A program made the translations under genes and the position numbers. Positions 18,060-27,063 of a DNA stretch of 64,000 nucleotides are shown here, piece by piece. This stretch comes from Lysobacteraceae bacterium (lineage in GTDB: Bacteria > Pseudomonadota > Gammaproteobacteria > Xanthomonadales > Xanthomonadaceae). Under the pieces are notes generated by a model, which worked only from the letters and a program-made list of their open reading frames with translations, had not been told where the DNA came from and ran no database searches. The number at the start of each line of letters is the position of its first letter. The stretch's first letter is position 1. The DNA is taken from positions 1 through 64,000 of the forward strand of contig JAMLIV010000017.1 in NCBI GenBank assembly GCA_023954075.1, given 5' to 3'.

Positions 18060-19418
18060 TCAGTCCGGAACGGCCTCGGCTTCCACCACGGCCGCCACCA
18101 GCGCGCCCAGCTCCAGCAGCCGCAGGTCGCTGCCCGGCAGGCCCACCAGCTGCAGGCCGATGCCATCGCCCAGCGGCAGCGCCAGCGCCGGACAGCCGGC
18201 GAGCGAGGCCAGGGCGGTGAAGTCGGCCAGGTTCGGGGGCTCGGGCGCATCCACCGCCGGCGGCGGCAGCGGCGACACCGGCAGCAGCAGGGCGTCGAAA
18301 CGCTCGAACAGCCGCCGCACCCGGGCCACGTGCGCATCCAGGCGCAGGTCCGCGCGGGCGTAGTCGGCGGCGGATTTGCGCCGCGCGAAATCGAGCATCG
18401 CCGAAAGCGGCGGCGAAGCGGCTTCGAGCAGGGGGCCGTGCGCCGCCAGCAGCTCGGCTTCCATCATCAGCAGCGCGGCGCGGCGCGTGGCGGCGATGTC
18501 CAGCGCGGCGAGCTGGAAGGGCGATACCGACACCCGGCCCAGCAGTTCCGCGCAGCGGCCCAGGGCCGCATCGAACGCCGCGATCACCGCCGGCGCGGCA
18601 CCGACGGACGCGGCATCGGCCAGCACGCCGACCCGCAGCGTGGACGGATTCCAGTCCGGCGCGGCCAGGGCAACGCGGCGGCGGCGCGAGCGCGGGTCGT
18701 CCGGATCATGCCCGCACATCACCTGCAGCAGCGGCGCGATGTCCTCGGCGCTGCGGGCGATCACGCCGGGGCAGTCGAGCCGGCGCAGCGACGGGCGCAG
18801 GCCGCCGGAGGAAAGTTCGCCGTGGGTCGGCTTGAGCCCGACCACGCCGCAGAATGCGGCAGGAATGCGGATCGAGCCCAGCGTGTCCGATCCCAGCGCC
18901 GCGACCGCGTGACCGGCGGCCACCGCCACCGCGGAACCGGCGGAGGATCCGCCGCTGGCGCGGCCGGGAAGCTGCGGGTTGGCCACGTCGCCGAAATGGG
19001 CGTTGCGCCCCACCGTTCCCAGGGTGGCCTCGTCCAGGCTGGTCTTGCCCAGCAGCACCGCACCGGCACCGCGCAGCCGCGCGACGATGAAGGCGTCGCG
19101 CGCCGCCGGCGGTTCCGCGCCTGCGGGCAGCCCCAGCGTGGTCGGCATCCCGGCCACGTCGATGTTGTCCTTGATCGCCAGCGGCACGCCATCCAGCCGT
19201 CCCAGCGGCGCACCCGAGGCGCGGCGCGCGTCGGAGGCGCGCGCCGCGGCCAGCGCGCCTTCGCCATCGACGTGCAGCCAGGCGTTGAGGGCGCGGTCGC
19301 GTTCGATCGCGGCAAGGAACGCGCGGGTCAGCGCCTCGCTGCTGACCTGGCCGGCGGCGAGCGCGTGCAGCACGCGGATCAGGGATGCCTTGCGCAGGGA
19401 ATCGGCGTCGTGGGCCAT
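18060..19418 (-). CDS. Amidase signature family hydrolase
   Basis: This 452-residue amidase hydrolyses an unknown amide. The Ser-cisSer-Lys triad is visible: Lys in LAIKDNIDVAG near 80, the serine pair in GRASGGSSAGSAVAVAAG near 150, and the nucleophile in LGSDTLGSIRIPAAFCG near 175. Homologues are often labelled AtzF, GatA-like or indole-acetamide hydrolase, but GatB and GatC are absent here, so a role in tRNA amidation is not supported. The ATG at 19418 (MAHDADSLRKASL) was chosen over two upstream ATGs. It is divergent from the ETF-QO gene. Confidence 0.85.
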   Translation of the reverse strand: MAHDADSLRKASLIRVLHALAAGQVSSEALTRAFLAAIERDRALNAWLHVDGEGALAAARASDARRASGAPLGRLDGVPLAIKDNIDVAGMPTTLGLPAGAEPPAARDAFIVARLRGAGAVLLGKTSLDEATLGTVGRNAHFGDVANPQLPGRASGGSSAGSAVAVAAGHAVAALGSDTLGSIRIPAAFCGVVGLKPTHGELSSGGLRPSLRRLDCPGVIARSAEDIAPLLQVMCGHDPDDPRSRRRRVALAAPDWNPSTLRVGVLADAASVGAAPAVIAAFDAALGRCAELLGRVSVSPFQLAALDIAATRRAALLMMEAELLAAHGPLLEAASPPLSAMLDFARRKSAADYARADLRLDAHVARVRRLFERFDALLLPVSPLPPPAVDAPEPPNLADFTALASLAGCPALALPLGDGIGLQLVGLPGSDLRLLELGALVAAVVEAEAVPD

Positions 19419-19528
19419 CGTGTGCGGACCGTGTCGGGAAACGCGCATGGTGCGGGTTTGCCCGCCCTGCCGCAAACCCGCACAATGCGGCGTTGCACCA
19501 ACATACGCAGCCGAAGGGAAGCCAGCCG

Positions 19529-21136
19529 ATGAGCGAGCGCGAGTTCATGGAGTACGACGTCGTCACCGTGGGTGGCGGCCCCGCCGGACTGGCCTTTGCG
19601 ATCCGGCTCAAGCAGATCAGGCCGGAGCTTTCGGTGTGCGTGATCGAGAAGGCCAGCACCATCGGCGCACAGATCCTGTCCGGCGCGGTGATCGAGCCCG
19701 AACCGCTCGACGCGCTCCTGCCCGGCTGGCGCGACAGCCCGCCGCCGGTCTGCATTCCCGCGACCGAGGACGAGTTCTGGATGCTGTCGAAAACCGGCGG
19801 CTTCAAATTCCCCTTCCTGCCGCCGGGCATGCGCAACCACGGCAATTTCATCGTCTCGCTCGGCGCGATGTGCGCGTGGATGGCACCGCAGGCCGAGGCG
19901 CTGGGCGTGGAGATCTATCCGGGCTTTGCCGCTGCGGACCTTTATTACAACGAAGACGGCTCGGTCGGCGGCGTGCGCATCGGCGACATGGGCGTGGCCA
20001 AGGACGGTTCGCACAAGCCCGGCTACACCCAGGGCATCGACATCAGGGCGAAGGTCACGGTGCTGGCCGAAGGCGCGCGCGGCCACCTCACCAAGCGCCT
20101 GATCGAGAAGTTCAGGCTCGACAGCGGCTGCGATCCGCAGGGCTATTCCATCGGCATCAAGGAGCTGTGGCAGGTGCCCGAGGAGCGCGTGACGCCCGGC
20201 AAGATCGTGCACGCCATGGGCTGGCCGGCCGACAGCCGCACCTATGGCGGCAGCTTCGTTTACCACTTGGACAAGGGCCGCATCGCGCTGGGCTATGTTT
20301 CCGGGCTCGACTACACCGATCCGCGCTACAAGCCCTGGGAAGCCTTCCAGCAGTGGAAGAACCACCCGCACGTCAAGGCGCTGCTCGAAGGCGGCAGCAT
20401 CGTCTCGGCCGGCGCGCGCGCCATCGTCACCGGCGGTTGGCAGTCGCTGCCCAAGTGCGAAATGCCCGGCGCGATCCTGATCGGCGACACCGCGGGCCTC
20501 TTGAACGTGCCCAAGATCAAGGGCACCCACCAGGCGATCCGTTCGGCGATGCTGGCGGCCGAGCACCTCGCGGGCAGCGAGCTGTCACCGCAGGGCTTCG
20601 ACGCCAAGCTGCGCGCCTCGCCCGCGATGGCGGAGCTGCGCACGGTGCGCAACGTCAAGCCCGGCTTCAAGCGCGGCCTGTGGTTCGGCCTGATCAACGC
20701 CGCCTGGGAAACGGTGGTCGGCGGGCGCTCGCCGTGGACCTTCAGGAACAAGGCCGACTGGACCACCCTGCACAAGCTGGGTGAGTACGAGGAGCCGCGG
20801 CGCGACTATGTCGAGCGCACCCTGCCGCCGCGCGATCGCCTCGCCGGGGTGTACTTCGCCGCCACCGAGCACGATGAGGACCAGCCGGTGCATCTGATCG
20901 TGCACAACACCGACGTGTGCGCGACGACGTGCCTGAAGGAATACGACAACCCCTGCACCCGCTTCTGCCCGGCCGGCGTGTACGAAATGGTCGATGACGG
21001 CACCGGCGGCAAGCGCCTGCAGGTCAACGCCGCCAACTGCGTGCACTGCAAGACCTGCGACATCAAGGATCCCTACGAGAACATCACCTGGGTCACGCCC
21101 GAGGGCGGTGCCGGGCCGAACTACCAGAACCTCTAG
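19529..21136 (+). CDS. Electron transfer flavoprotein-ubiquinone oxidoreductase
   Basis: ETF-QO (535 residues) passes electrons from reduced ETF to ubiquinone at the inner membrane, linking fatty-acid and amino-acid oxidation to respiration. The FAD-binding motif YDVVTVGGGPAGLAFAIRL is at 9-27. The hydrophobic quinone-binding middle has SGLDYTDPRYKPWEAFQQWK near 255, and LIGDTAGLLNVPKIKGTHQA near 320 closes the FAD site. The C-terminal [4Fe-4S] cysteines appear in DNPCTRFCPAGVYE and ANCVHCKTCDIKDP, and the protein ends in the family's GAGPNYQNL. etfB follows about 200 bases downstream. Confidence 0.96.
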   Translation: MSEREFMEYDVVTVGGGPAGLAFAIRLKQIRPELSVCVIEKASTIGAQILSGAVIEPEPLDALLPGWRDSPPPVCIPATEDEFWMLSKTGGFKFPFLPPGMRNHGNFIVSLGAMCAWMAPQAEALGVEIYPGFAAADLYYNEDGSVGGVRIGDMGVAKDGSHKPGYTQGIDIRAKVTVLAEGARGHLTKRLIEKFRLDSGCDPQGYSIGIKELWQVPEERVTPGKIVHAMGWPADSRTYGGSFVYHLDKGRIALGYVSGLDYTDPRYKPWEAFQQWKNHPHVKALLEGGSIVSAGARAIVTGGWQSLPKCEMPGAILIGDTAGLLNVPKIKGTHQAIRSAMLAAEHLAGSELSPQGFDAKLRASPAMAELRTVRNVKPGFKRGLWFGLINAAWETVVGGRSPWTFRNKADWTTLHKLGEYEEPRRDYVERTLPPRDRLAGVYFAATEHDEDQPVHLIVHNTDVCATTCLKEYDNPCTRFCPAGVYEMVDDGTGGKRLQVNAANCVHCKTCDIKDPYENITWVTPEGGAGPNYQNL

Positions 21137-21337
21137 CTCGCAGCCGCGCGCATCGCGTGGCGACCGCCGCGGCGCACCGGGGCATCGTTCGGCCGGCGCA
21201 GGCGGCGGCTGAAACCAGCGCCGGGCCGCTGCCCGGCGTTTGGAGCACGTCCTCGGAACCGCCGCGATACAATCATGCCCCTGACCGGCGGCACGCGCCG
21301 CCACCCTGATTCCAACCCTTCAGGAACCCTGAAACCG

Positions 21338-22084
21338 ATGAAGATTCTGGTCGGCTACAAGCGCGTGGTGGATTTCAACGTGCGTATCCAGGTCAAGCCG
21401 GACGGCTCCGGCGTGGTGACCGATGGCGTGAAGCTCTCGCCCAACCCCTTCGACGACATCGCGCTGGAAGAGGCGCTGCGGCTGCGCGAAAAAGGCGTGG
21501 CGACCGAGGTGGTCGTCGCTACCATCGCCCCGGCCGACGCCCAGGCGCATCTGCGCAACGGGCTGGCGATGGGTGCCAACCGCGCCATTCATGTCGTCGC
21601 CGATGGCGCGGTGCAGCCGCTCACCGCGGCGCGCGCCTTCCTCAAGCTGGTCGAGAAGGAGCAGCCGGACATCGTGCTGCTGGGCAAGCAGGCGATCGAC
21701 GACGATGCCAACCAGACCGGCCAGATGCTGGCCACGCTGTGGGGGCGGCCGCAGGCCACCTTCGCCAGCAAGGTCGATGTAGCCGATGGCTGCGCCACCG
21801 TGGTGCGCGAGGTCGATGCGGGCCTGGAAACGCTGGAAGTGGACCTGCCGGCGGTGATCACCACCGACCTGCGCCTCAACGAGCCGCGCTTCATCAAGCT
21901 GCCCGACATCATGAAGGCCAAGAGCAAGCCGCTGGAAACCCTGGCGCTGGCGGATCTGGGCGTGGAATCCGGCGATTTCCTCACCACCACGAAGTACGAG
22001 GCACCCGCCGGCCGCAGCCGCGGCGTAATGGTCAAGGACGCGGCCGAACTGGTCGCGGCGCTGAAGGCCAAGGGGTTGCTGTAG
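21338..22084 (+). CDS. etfB: Electron transfer flavoprotein, beta subunit
   Basis: EtfB (248 residues) binds AMP and, with EtfA, forms the soluble FAD carrier that takes electrons from acyl-CoA dehydrogenases. It starts [17 protein letters not shown]. It has the [19 protein letters not shown] stretch, and the conserved [21 protein letters not shown] ahead of the LGV docking segment. The 21 upstream in-frame codons are unrelated. etfA follows after a 139-base spacer that holds a composite inverted repeat. Confidence 0.96.
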   Translation: MKILVGYKRVVDFNVRIQVKPDGSGVVTDGVKLSPNPFDDIALEEALRLREKGVATEVVVATIAPADAQAHLRNGLAMGANRAIHVVADGAVQPLTAARAFLKLVEKEQPDIVLLGKQAIDDDANQTGQMLATLWGRPQATFASKVDVADGCATVVREVDAGLETLEVDLPAVITTDLRLNEPRFIKLPDIMKAKSKPLETLALADLGVESGDFLTTTKYEAPAGRSRGVMVKDAAELVAALKAKGLL

Positions 22085-22201
22085 GTCGGGGTTACACCCC
22101 CGACGCAACACCCGCCATCGACGTAGGGTGGAACCCGCGCAGCGGATTCCTCCTTCCTGCAAGAACATTGGTGGAATCGCCTGCGGCGGTTCCACCCTAC
22201 G
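22085..22201 (+). repeat. Composite REP-like inverted repeat between etfB and etfA
   Basis: Two palindromes lie back to back. GTCGGGG (22085-22091) pairs with CCCCGAC (22098-22104). CGTAGGGTGGAAC (22122-22134) pairs perfectly with GTTCCACCCTACG (22189-22201), and the inner flanks GCGGATTCC and GGAATCGCC extend the symmetry. Sequences of the GTAGGGTGGAA type are dispersed repeats in many gammaproteobacterial genomes. Within this window only one copy was noticed. Inside a two-gene operon it could form a strong RNA hairpin affecting the etfB:etfA ratio. Confidence 0.75.
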
Positions 22202-22223
22202 GTTGCAATACAAGGAAGCCGAC

Positions 22224-23168
22224 ATGTCCAAAGTCCTGATCGTTGCCGAGCACCTGAACGGTGCACTCAACGCCTCGGCCACCGCCAAGACGGTGTCCGC
22301 CGCGCGCGCGCTGTCGCCGGAAAGCATCGATGTGATCGTGCTGTCCGACGCGCCCGATGCGATCGCGGCCGAGGCCGCGAAGATCGACGGGGTGGCTGCC
22401 GTCCTCACTGTCGCCCACCCCGCCAACGCCCACGCCGTCGCGGCGGTACTGGCACCGCAGATCGCCAAGGCGGCGGCCGGCTACAGCCACGTCTTCGGTC
22501 CGTCCACCACCTTCGGCAAGGATGTGATGCCCTGCGTCGCGGCGCTGCTGGGCGTGGCACAGGTCAGCGACGTGATGGCGGTGGAATCCAGCCACGTCTT
22601 CAAGCGCCCGATCTACGCCGGCAACGCCATCGTCACGGTCGGCACCCCGGCCGACAGGCCGGTCGTCGCCACCGTGCGCGTGGCCTCCTGGCCCGCGGCG
22701 GGGCAGGGCGGCAGCGCCGCGGTGCGCGCTCTGGCGCTCGATGTGGCCCTGCCCACGCACACCCGCTTTGCGGGCCTGGCGGCGGGCAAGTCCGATCGTC
22801 CGGATCTGCAGAGCGCGGCGCGCGTGGTATCCGGCGGTCGCGGGGTCGGTTCGGCCGAAAACTTCCAGGTCATCTATCACCTCGCCGACCGGCTCGGTGC
22901 GGCGGTCGGCGCGTCGCGCGCCGCGGTCGATGCCGGCTATGTGCCCAACGAGCTGCAGGTTGGCCAGACCGGCAAGATCATTGCGCCCGAGCTGTACGTC
23001 GCGGTCGGCATTTCCGGCGCGATCCAGCACCTCACCGGCATCAAGGACGCCGGCACCATCGTTGCGATCAACAAGGACGGCGATGCCCCGATCTTCGAGA
23101 TCGCCGACATCGGTCTGGTCGGGGATCTGTTCACCCTGTTGCCGGAAATCGAGGCCGCGCTGGGCTGA
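22224..23168 (+). CDS. etfA: Electron transfer flavoprotein, alpha subunit
   Basis: EtfA (314 residues) holds most of the FAD site. The N-terminal part begins [18 protein letters not shown]. The FAD-binding C-terminal domain shows [16 protein letters not shown] near 205, [23 protein letters not shown] in the diagnostic ETF-alpha region near 235-257, and [16 protein letters not shown] near 268. It follows etfB in the same direction and is probably co-transcribed despite the repeat between them. A hairpin terminator lies 22 bases downstream. Confidence 0.96.
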   Translation: MSKVLIVAEHLNGALNASATAKTVSAARALSPESIDVIVLSDAPDAIAAEAAKIDGVAAVLTVAHPANAHAVAAVLAPQIAKAAAGYSHVFGPSTTFGKDVMPCVAALLGVAQVSDVMAVESSHVFKRPIYAGNAIVTVGTPADRPVVATVRVASWPAAGQGGSAAVRALALDVALPTHTRFAGLAAGKSDRPDLQSAARVVSGGRGVGSAENFQVIYHLADRLGAAVGASRAAVDAGYVPNELQVGQTGKIIAPELYVAVGISGAIQHLTGIKDAGTIVAINKDGDAPIFEIADIGLVGDLFTLLPEIEAALG

Positions 23169-23190
23169 AGCCCAGCGTTCGCGTGTTCCC

Positions 23191-23223
23191 GGAAGGCCTG
23201 CCCGTGCGGGCCTTCCGCGTTTC
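23191..23223 (+). terminator. Probable intrinsic terminator after etfA
   Basis: GGAAGGCC (23191-23198) and GGCCTTCC (23209-23216) form an 8-bp stem with a GC-rich 10-base loop, followed by GCGTTTCT. The T-tract is short, so termination efficiency is uncertain. Confidence 0.6.
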
Positions 23224-23278
23224 TGCGGCGCGGAAGCGTGCGACAACATCGCGGCATCATTCCTTTCATCGCGATGAA

Positions 23279-23294
23279 GCGATAAGCTGTGCCG
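23279..23294 (+). promoter_or_regulatory. 16-base promoter-like element upstream of metF (copy 1)
   Basis: GCGATAAGCTGTGCCG occurs here, ending 24 bases before the metF ATG. It occurs again, identical, at 24160-24175 immediately before the next gene. The embedded GATAAG is a plausible -10 element, so this is probably the metF transcription start region. Confidence 0.5.
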
Positions 23295-23318
23295 CTCCGC
23301 CTTGCGCAAGGATTCCCG

Positions 23319-24143
23319 ATGCCCGCGATCAGCCTCGAGTTCTACCCGCCCAAAACCGAAGAACAGCGCGCCCAGCTGCATCGCGCGGCCGCGAAGCTCG
23401 CCGCGTATTCGCCCGAGTATGTGTCGGTGACCTTCGGTGCGGGCGGTTCGACGCTGAGCTATACGCCCGAAACCGTCGACGCGCTGCGCGCCCGGTACGG
23501 CTTCGACGCCGCGCCGCACGTCTCCTGCGTCGGCGGCACGCGCGCCGAGCTGGCCGAACTCCTCGACAGCTACCGTGCCCGTGGCTGCCGGCGCATCGTG
23601 GCGCTGCGCGGCGATCTGCCCTCGGGCATGGCCAGCACCGGCGACTTCCACTACGCCAGCAATCTGGTCGAATTCATCCGCGTCCGCCACGGCGACTGGT
23701 TCCGCATCGAGGTGGGCTGCTATCCGGAAACCCATCCGCAGGCCGGGGACGCCTTTGCGGATCTGGCGCACTTCAAGCGCAAGGTGGATGCCGGCGCGGA
23801 CGCGGCGATCACCCAGTACTTCTACAACGCCGACGCCTACTTCCGCTTCGTGGACGACGTGCGCGCGCTGGGCGTGTCGATCCCGATCACGCCCGGGGTC
23901 ATGCCGATCTCCAACTTCACCCAGCTCAAGCGCTTTTCCGAACTGTGCGGCGCGGAAATCCCGCGCTGGATGCAGCGCCGCCTGTCGGCCTACGGCGATG
24001 ATGCCGCGAGCCTCAAGGCGTTCGCCGCCGATGCCGTGGCCGGGCTGTGCCGACGCCTGCTCGACGGCGGCGCACCGGGGCTGCACTTCTACACCCTGAA
24101 CCTCGCCCGGCCGACCCGGTCCGTACTGGATCGGCTGGCCTGA
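23319..24143 (+). CDS. metF: Methylenetetrahydrofolate reductase
   Basis: MetF (274 residues) is the flavoprotein that reduces 5,10-methylene-THF to 5-methyl-THF for methionine synthesis. Family marks are [12 protein letters not shown] at 4-15, the catalytic Glu in that strand, [12 protein letters not shown] near 36, the ALRGDLP loop near 100, and [19 protein letters not shown] near 165. It is about 20 residues shorter at the N-terminus than the E. coli enzyme, which is usual for Xanthomonas-type homologues. The ATG at 23319 was preferred over an in-frame ATG 10 codons upstream that falls near the putative -10. Confidence 0.95.
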   Translation: MPAISLEFYPPKTEEQRAQLHRAAAKLAAYSPEYVSVTFGAGGSTLSYTPETVDALRARYGFDAAPHVSCVGGTRAELAELLDSYRARGCRRIVALRGDLPSGMASTGDFHYASNLVEFIRVRHGDWFRIEVGCYPETHPQAGDAFADLAHFKRKVDAGADAAITQYFYNADAYFRFVDDVRALGVSIPITPGVMPISNFTQLKRFSELCGAEIPRWMQRRLSAYGDDAASLKAFAADAVAGLCRRLLDGGAPGLHFYTLNLARPTRSVLDRLA

Positions 24144-24159
24144 GCGCAGGCGGCGGGGC

Positions 24160-24175
24160 GCGATAAGCTGTGCCG
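24160..24175 (+). promoter_or_regulatory. 16-base promoter-like element (copy 2), abutting the ATG at 24176
   Basis: This is an exact copy of GCGATAAGCTGTGCCG at 23279-23294. Its GATAAG ends only 8 bases before the ATG at 24176. If it is a -10 element, the transcript would start at or next to the start codon and be leaderless. Confidence 0.5.
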
Positions 24176-24790
24176 ATGAACAGGCATACGCGCTGGTTTG
24201 CGGTTCTCGTCCTCGCGCTGCTGGCCGGTGATGCCACTGCCGCGGTGCGGCGCTGCGTGGCCGAGGACGGCACGCTCATCTACACCGACCGCGCTTGCGA
24301 GCACTTCGATGCACGCGAGGCACGCACGGATTCGGTGCCCGGCTCGGGCCTCCCGGCCACCAGCGCGGAAAGTGGAATCGACGGGAGTTCAGCGCCACTG
24401 CCGCTGGCGTCCTACGGTCCGGTCGCCGCCGACTGCGCGCGCACGCCCGAGGCCCTGCTGATGAGCCTGCGCCACCTGCTGGACATGCGCGACGTGAACG
24501 GCCTTTCGGGCCTCTACCACTGGCCCGGCACGGGAAAGTGGAGCGCGCGTGCGGTGATGGACCGGCTGGAAATGATCGCGGCGCAGTCCGACGGCTCGGC
24601 CGAGCTGGTCTATCCCGAGGCCGCCTTCGTCGTGTTCGACCCGGAGGCCTATCCCGGCATCCCGCCGGAAGATCCCGAGGCGGTGCGCATCGGCGCGTTC
24701 CACGAGAGCGGGCTGAGCGAGCCTTCACCGCCGCCGCTGGCGACGCTGAGGGTGGTCCGCCACGCCGGCTGCTGGTGGCTGCGCTTCTGA
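24176..24790 (+). CDS. Secreted protein with DUF4124-like N-terminus
   Basis: This 204-residue exported protein is of unknown function. Residues 1-22 form a signal peptide (RHTRWFAVLVLALLAGDATA). The following VRRCVAEDGTLIYTDRACE is the short DUF4124-type motif, with two cysteines likely forming a disulphide, seen in many periplasmic proteins of Xanthomonadales. Residues 75-204 hold a further domain with GPVAADCARTPEAL and a Cys-Trp-Trp ending (GCWWLRF). The upstream in-frame ATG at 24170 overlaps the promoter-like repeat, so 24176 was chosen. It is convergent with the histidine kinase gene, 7 bases apart. Confidence 0.8.
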   Translation: MNRHTRWFAVLVLALLAGDATAAVRRCVAEDGTLIYTDRACEHFDAREARTDSVPGSGLPATSAESGIDGSSAPLPLASYGPVAADCARTPEALLMSLRHLLDMRDVNGLSGLYHWPGTGKWSARAVMDRLEMIAAQSDGSAELVYPEAAFVVFDPEAYPGIPPEDPEAVRIGAFHESGLSEPSPPPLATLRVVRHAGCWWLRF

Positions 24791-24797
24791 GCCGCGC

Positions 24798-26138
24798 TCA
24801 GGCGTGGCCCGGTTCCGGGCCTGGCTCGAATTCCAGTATGGCGCGACTGCCCTGGCGATCCGTGCGCGGCTCCAGCCGCACGCGCCAGCCGTAGAGATCG
24901 CACAGCCGGCGGACGATCGCAAGGCCGATGCCGGCCCCCTTGCTGCCGGCCGAACTGCTGCCGCGGTAGCCGCGTTCGAAGAGGCGTTCGGCATCCTCGT
25001 GGGCTATGCCCGGCCCGCTGTCGGCGACTTCGACCCGGTCCGCCAGCACCGTCACCGCGACTTCGCCTTCGAGGGTGTACTTGCAGGCGTTGCCGATCAG
25101 GTTGTTGAGCGCCACCGACAGCACCGCCTCGGGCGCATCGACGAAGACGTCGCGCTGGCCGTCCACGCGCAGGCGCACCGGCTTGTTCAGCAGGTGCACG
25201 CGGTTGGCCTCGGCCTGGGCTTCGACGATCCGCCGCACGTCGCTGCGCCCGCTGCCGCGCTCGTTGCGCGAGAGCATCAAGAGCGCCGTGGTCAGATCGG
25301 TGCTCTGCTGGGTGGCGCGCTCGATGCGCAGCAGGCGCTGGCGCATCTTTTCGGAGAGATCGGGAGTGGCCAGCAGCAGCTCGGTGGCACCGCGGATCAC
25401 CGCCAGCGGGGTGCGCAGCTCGTGGCTCACGTCGGCGTTGAACTCGCGGTCGCGCGCAACCCGTTCGGTGAGCTGGTCGGCGTAGTCGTCCAGCGCCTGG
25501 GCGAGCTGGCCGACTTCATCCTGCGCGAAGTGCGGTGCCAGCGCGGTGCGCGCGACGTCGCCGCCAAAGCCCTCCACGCGCGCCGCAAGATCCGCCACCG
25601 GACGCATCACCCGGCGCGAGGACCACAGCCCGATCAGCCAGGCCAGCAGGGTGAAGGCCACCACGCTGACGCCCAGGACCGTCATCAGCTGCTGCGCGCT
25701 GAGCGCCTGACGGCCGTAGCCGTACTTGATGTAGGTGACGATGTCCGGCGCGCGCGCCACGGCGAGCTTGAAGTCGGCATTGCGGCCGCGCGCATCCGGG
25801 TCGCGCCAGTCGTGCACGCCGGACGGAAGATCGCGCCAGGCCAGCGGGATCTGCGGGCTTTCGGGCCGGAATGCGAACATCTCGATCTGCTGCTCCTGCA
25901 GGCCATAGGCCGCGCTGGGTTCGGGATGGGCGCGCTTGAACTCCAGGTAGCTGGTCGCTTCCGCCCCCAGCCATGCACCGACGAGCTGGTTTTCGATGCG
26001 CGCGCGCAGCGCCAGGGTGGATGCGGCGAACAGCGCGGTGAGGCCGAAGCCCAGCAGCACGAAGGACGCCACGATGCGCGCGCGCAGGCGCTGGCGGGGA
26101 ATCGGTCGTTCGGGCAAACCCGCCACGGTGTCGCTCAC
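24798..26138 (-). CDS. Sensor histidine kinase with HAMP domain
   Basis: This 446-residue transmitter forms a two-component pair with the regulator at 26135-26818. It has a first membrane segment (about 25-45), a periplasmic sensor of about 130 residues, a second membrane segment (about 155-175), then a HAMP linker. The H-box is NADVSHELRTPLAVIRGATELL with the phospho-His near 243. The N-box is NNLIGNACKYT, and the G-boxes are DSGPGIAHED and KGAGIGLAIVRR. The architecture is of the OmpR-partner class. The signal is unknown; the periplasmic part shows no recognisable metal or ligand motif. The start overlaps the regulator stop by 4 bases. Confidence 0.92.
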   Translation of the reverse strand: MSDTVAGLPERPIPRQRLRARIVASFVLLGFGLTALFAASTLALRARIENQLVGAWLGAEATSYLEFKRAHPEPSAAYGLQEQQIEMFAFRPESPQIPLAWRDLPSGVHDWRDPDARGRNADFKLAVARAPDIVTYIKYGYGRQALSAQQLMTVLGVSVVAFTLLAWLIGLWSSRRVMRPVADLAARVEGFGGDVARTALAPHFAQDEVGQLAQALDDYADQLTERVARDREFNADVSHELRTPLAVIRGATELLLATPDLSEKMRQRLLRIERATQQSTDLTTALLMLSRNERGSGRSDVRRIVEAQAEANRVHLLNKPVRLRVDGQRDVFVDAPEAVLSVALNNLIGNACKYTLEGEVAVTVLADRVEVADSGPGIAHEDAERLFERGYRGSSSAGSKGAGIGLAIVRRLCDLYGWRVRLEPRTDRQGSRAILEFEPGPEPGHA

Positions 26139-26818
26139 GCGGACGGTTCGAGATCCACCAGCCGGTAGCCGATGCCGTGCCGGGTATGGATCAGCGGCCG
26201 GTCGAACGGCTTGTCGATGGCCGCACGCAGGCCGTGGATGTGCACGCGCAGGCTGTCCGAATCGGGCAGCTCTTCACCCCAGACGCGGGTTTCGAGATCC
26301 TGCCGCGTCACCACGGCGGGAGACGCCTCCATCAGCACCTGGAGAATCTTGAGCGCGGTCGGATTGAGCGTGATCGACGTGCCGGCGCGCACCACTTCCA
26401 GGGTATCGAGGTTGTATTCCAGATCCGATACGGTCAGCACGCGCGAATGGCTGCCGCGCCCGCGCCGCAGCAGCACGCTCAGGCGTGCATCCAGCTCCTG
26501 CAGTGCGAACGGCTTGACCAGATAGTCATCGGCCCCCGATTCGAACCCGGCCAGCTTCTGCTCGAGCGCGTCGCGCGCCGTCAGCATGAGCACCGGCGTG
26601 TCCTTGTGCGCCTCCTGGCGCAGCTTGCGACACACCTCCAGCCCATCCATGCCCGGCAGGTTGAGATCGAGGATGATGGCGTCGAAGCTGTCGACCACGG
26701 CGCGGTGCAGGCCGGTGATGCCGTCGGCGGCAAAATCCACGGTATGACCGCGGTCCTCCAGGTAATCGCCGAGGTTGGCCGCGATGTCGGTGTTGTCTTC
26801 GATGACCAGGATGCGCAT
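26135..26818 (-). CDS. OmpR/PhoB-family response regulator
   Basis: This is a 227-residue DNA-binding regulator. The receiver domain (1-120) has the acidic pair in VIEDNTDI, the phospho-acceptor Asp in IILDLNLPGMDG near 51, the Thr switch in LMLTARD and the conserved Lys in DDYLVKPFALQELDARL. The winged-helix domain (about 135-222) ends with VHIHGLRAAIDKPF and HTRHGIGYRL. It is probably co-transcribed with the kinase (ATGA overlap). The ATG at 26818 gives the standard MRILVIEDN start. Target genes cannot be told from the window. Confidence 0.94.
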   Translation of the reverse strand: MRILVIEDNTDIAANLGDYLEDRGHTVDFAADGITGLHRAVVDSFDAIILDLNLPGMDGLEVCRKLRQEAHKDTPVLMLTARDALEQKLAGFESGADDYLVKPFALQELDARLSVLLRRGRGSHSRVLTVSDLEYNLDTLEVVRAGTSITLNPTALKILQVLMEASPAVVTRQDLETRVWGEELPDSDSLRVHIHGLRAAIDKPFDRPLIHTRHGIGYRLVDLEPSA

Positions 26819-26912
26819 GGGATGTGTGCCGGGTGAGGGAGCCCGCCGCCAGCATAGCCGCATCGCGCGGCCTCATGCCGTGCCGGACACCGAACGGCGG
26901 CGCGCGGGCAAC

Positions 26913-26936
26913 AAAAAGGCCCGCGGTCGCGGCGGG
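26913..26936 (-). terminator. Intrinsic terminator after rimK
   Basis: On the minus strand CCCGC and GCGGG flank a 7-base loop, and the stem is followed by CCTTTTTG. It lies between the rimK stop and the two-component operon, both on the minus strand, so it should separate the two units. Confidence 0.65.
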
Positions 26937-27063
26937 GGGACGCCGGTACACGCGGGCCGAAGGTGTTGCCCCGATTACCGCAATCTACCTGTCACGCAAT
27001 CCTCAGGAGTGTCGAGGAAGATCCAGGTGGCGACAGGCTACGTGCGGCGGGCGAAGAAGATCG

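Noticed and set aside
18060..19418. gatA (Glu-tRNA amidotransferase subunit A)
   Set aside because: The amidase signature fits GatA too, but gatB and gatC are absent nearby, so a generic amidase is the safer call.
21137..21337. A possible small gene between the ETF-QO gene and etfB
   Set aside because: The frames here are short, GC-skewed and without ribosome-binding sites; the stretch is better read as an intergenic leader.
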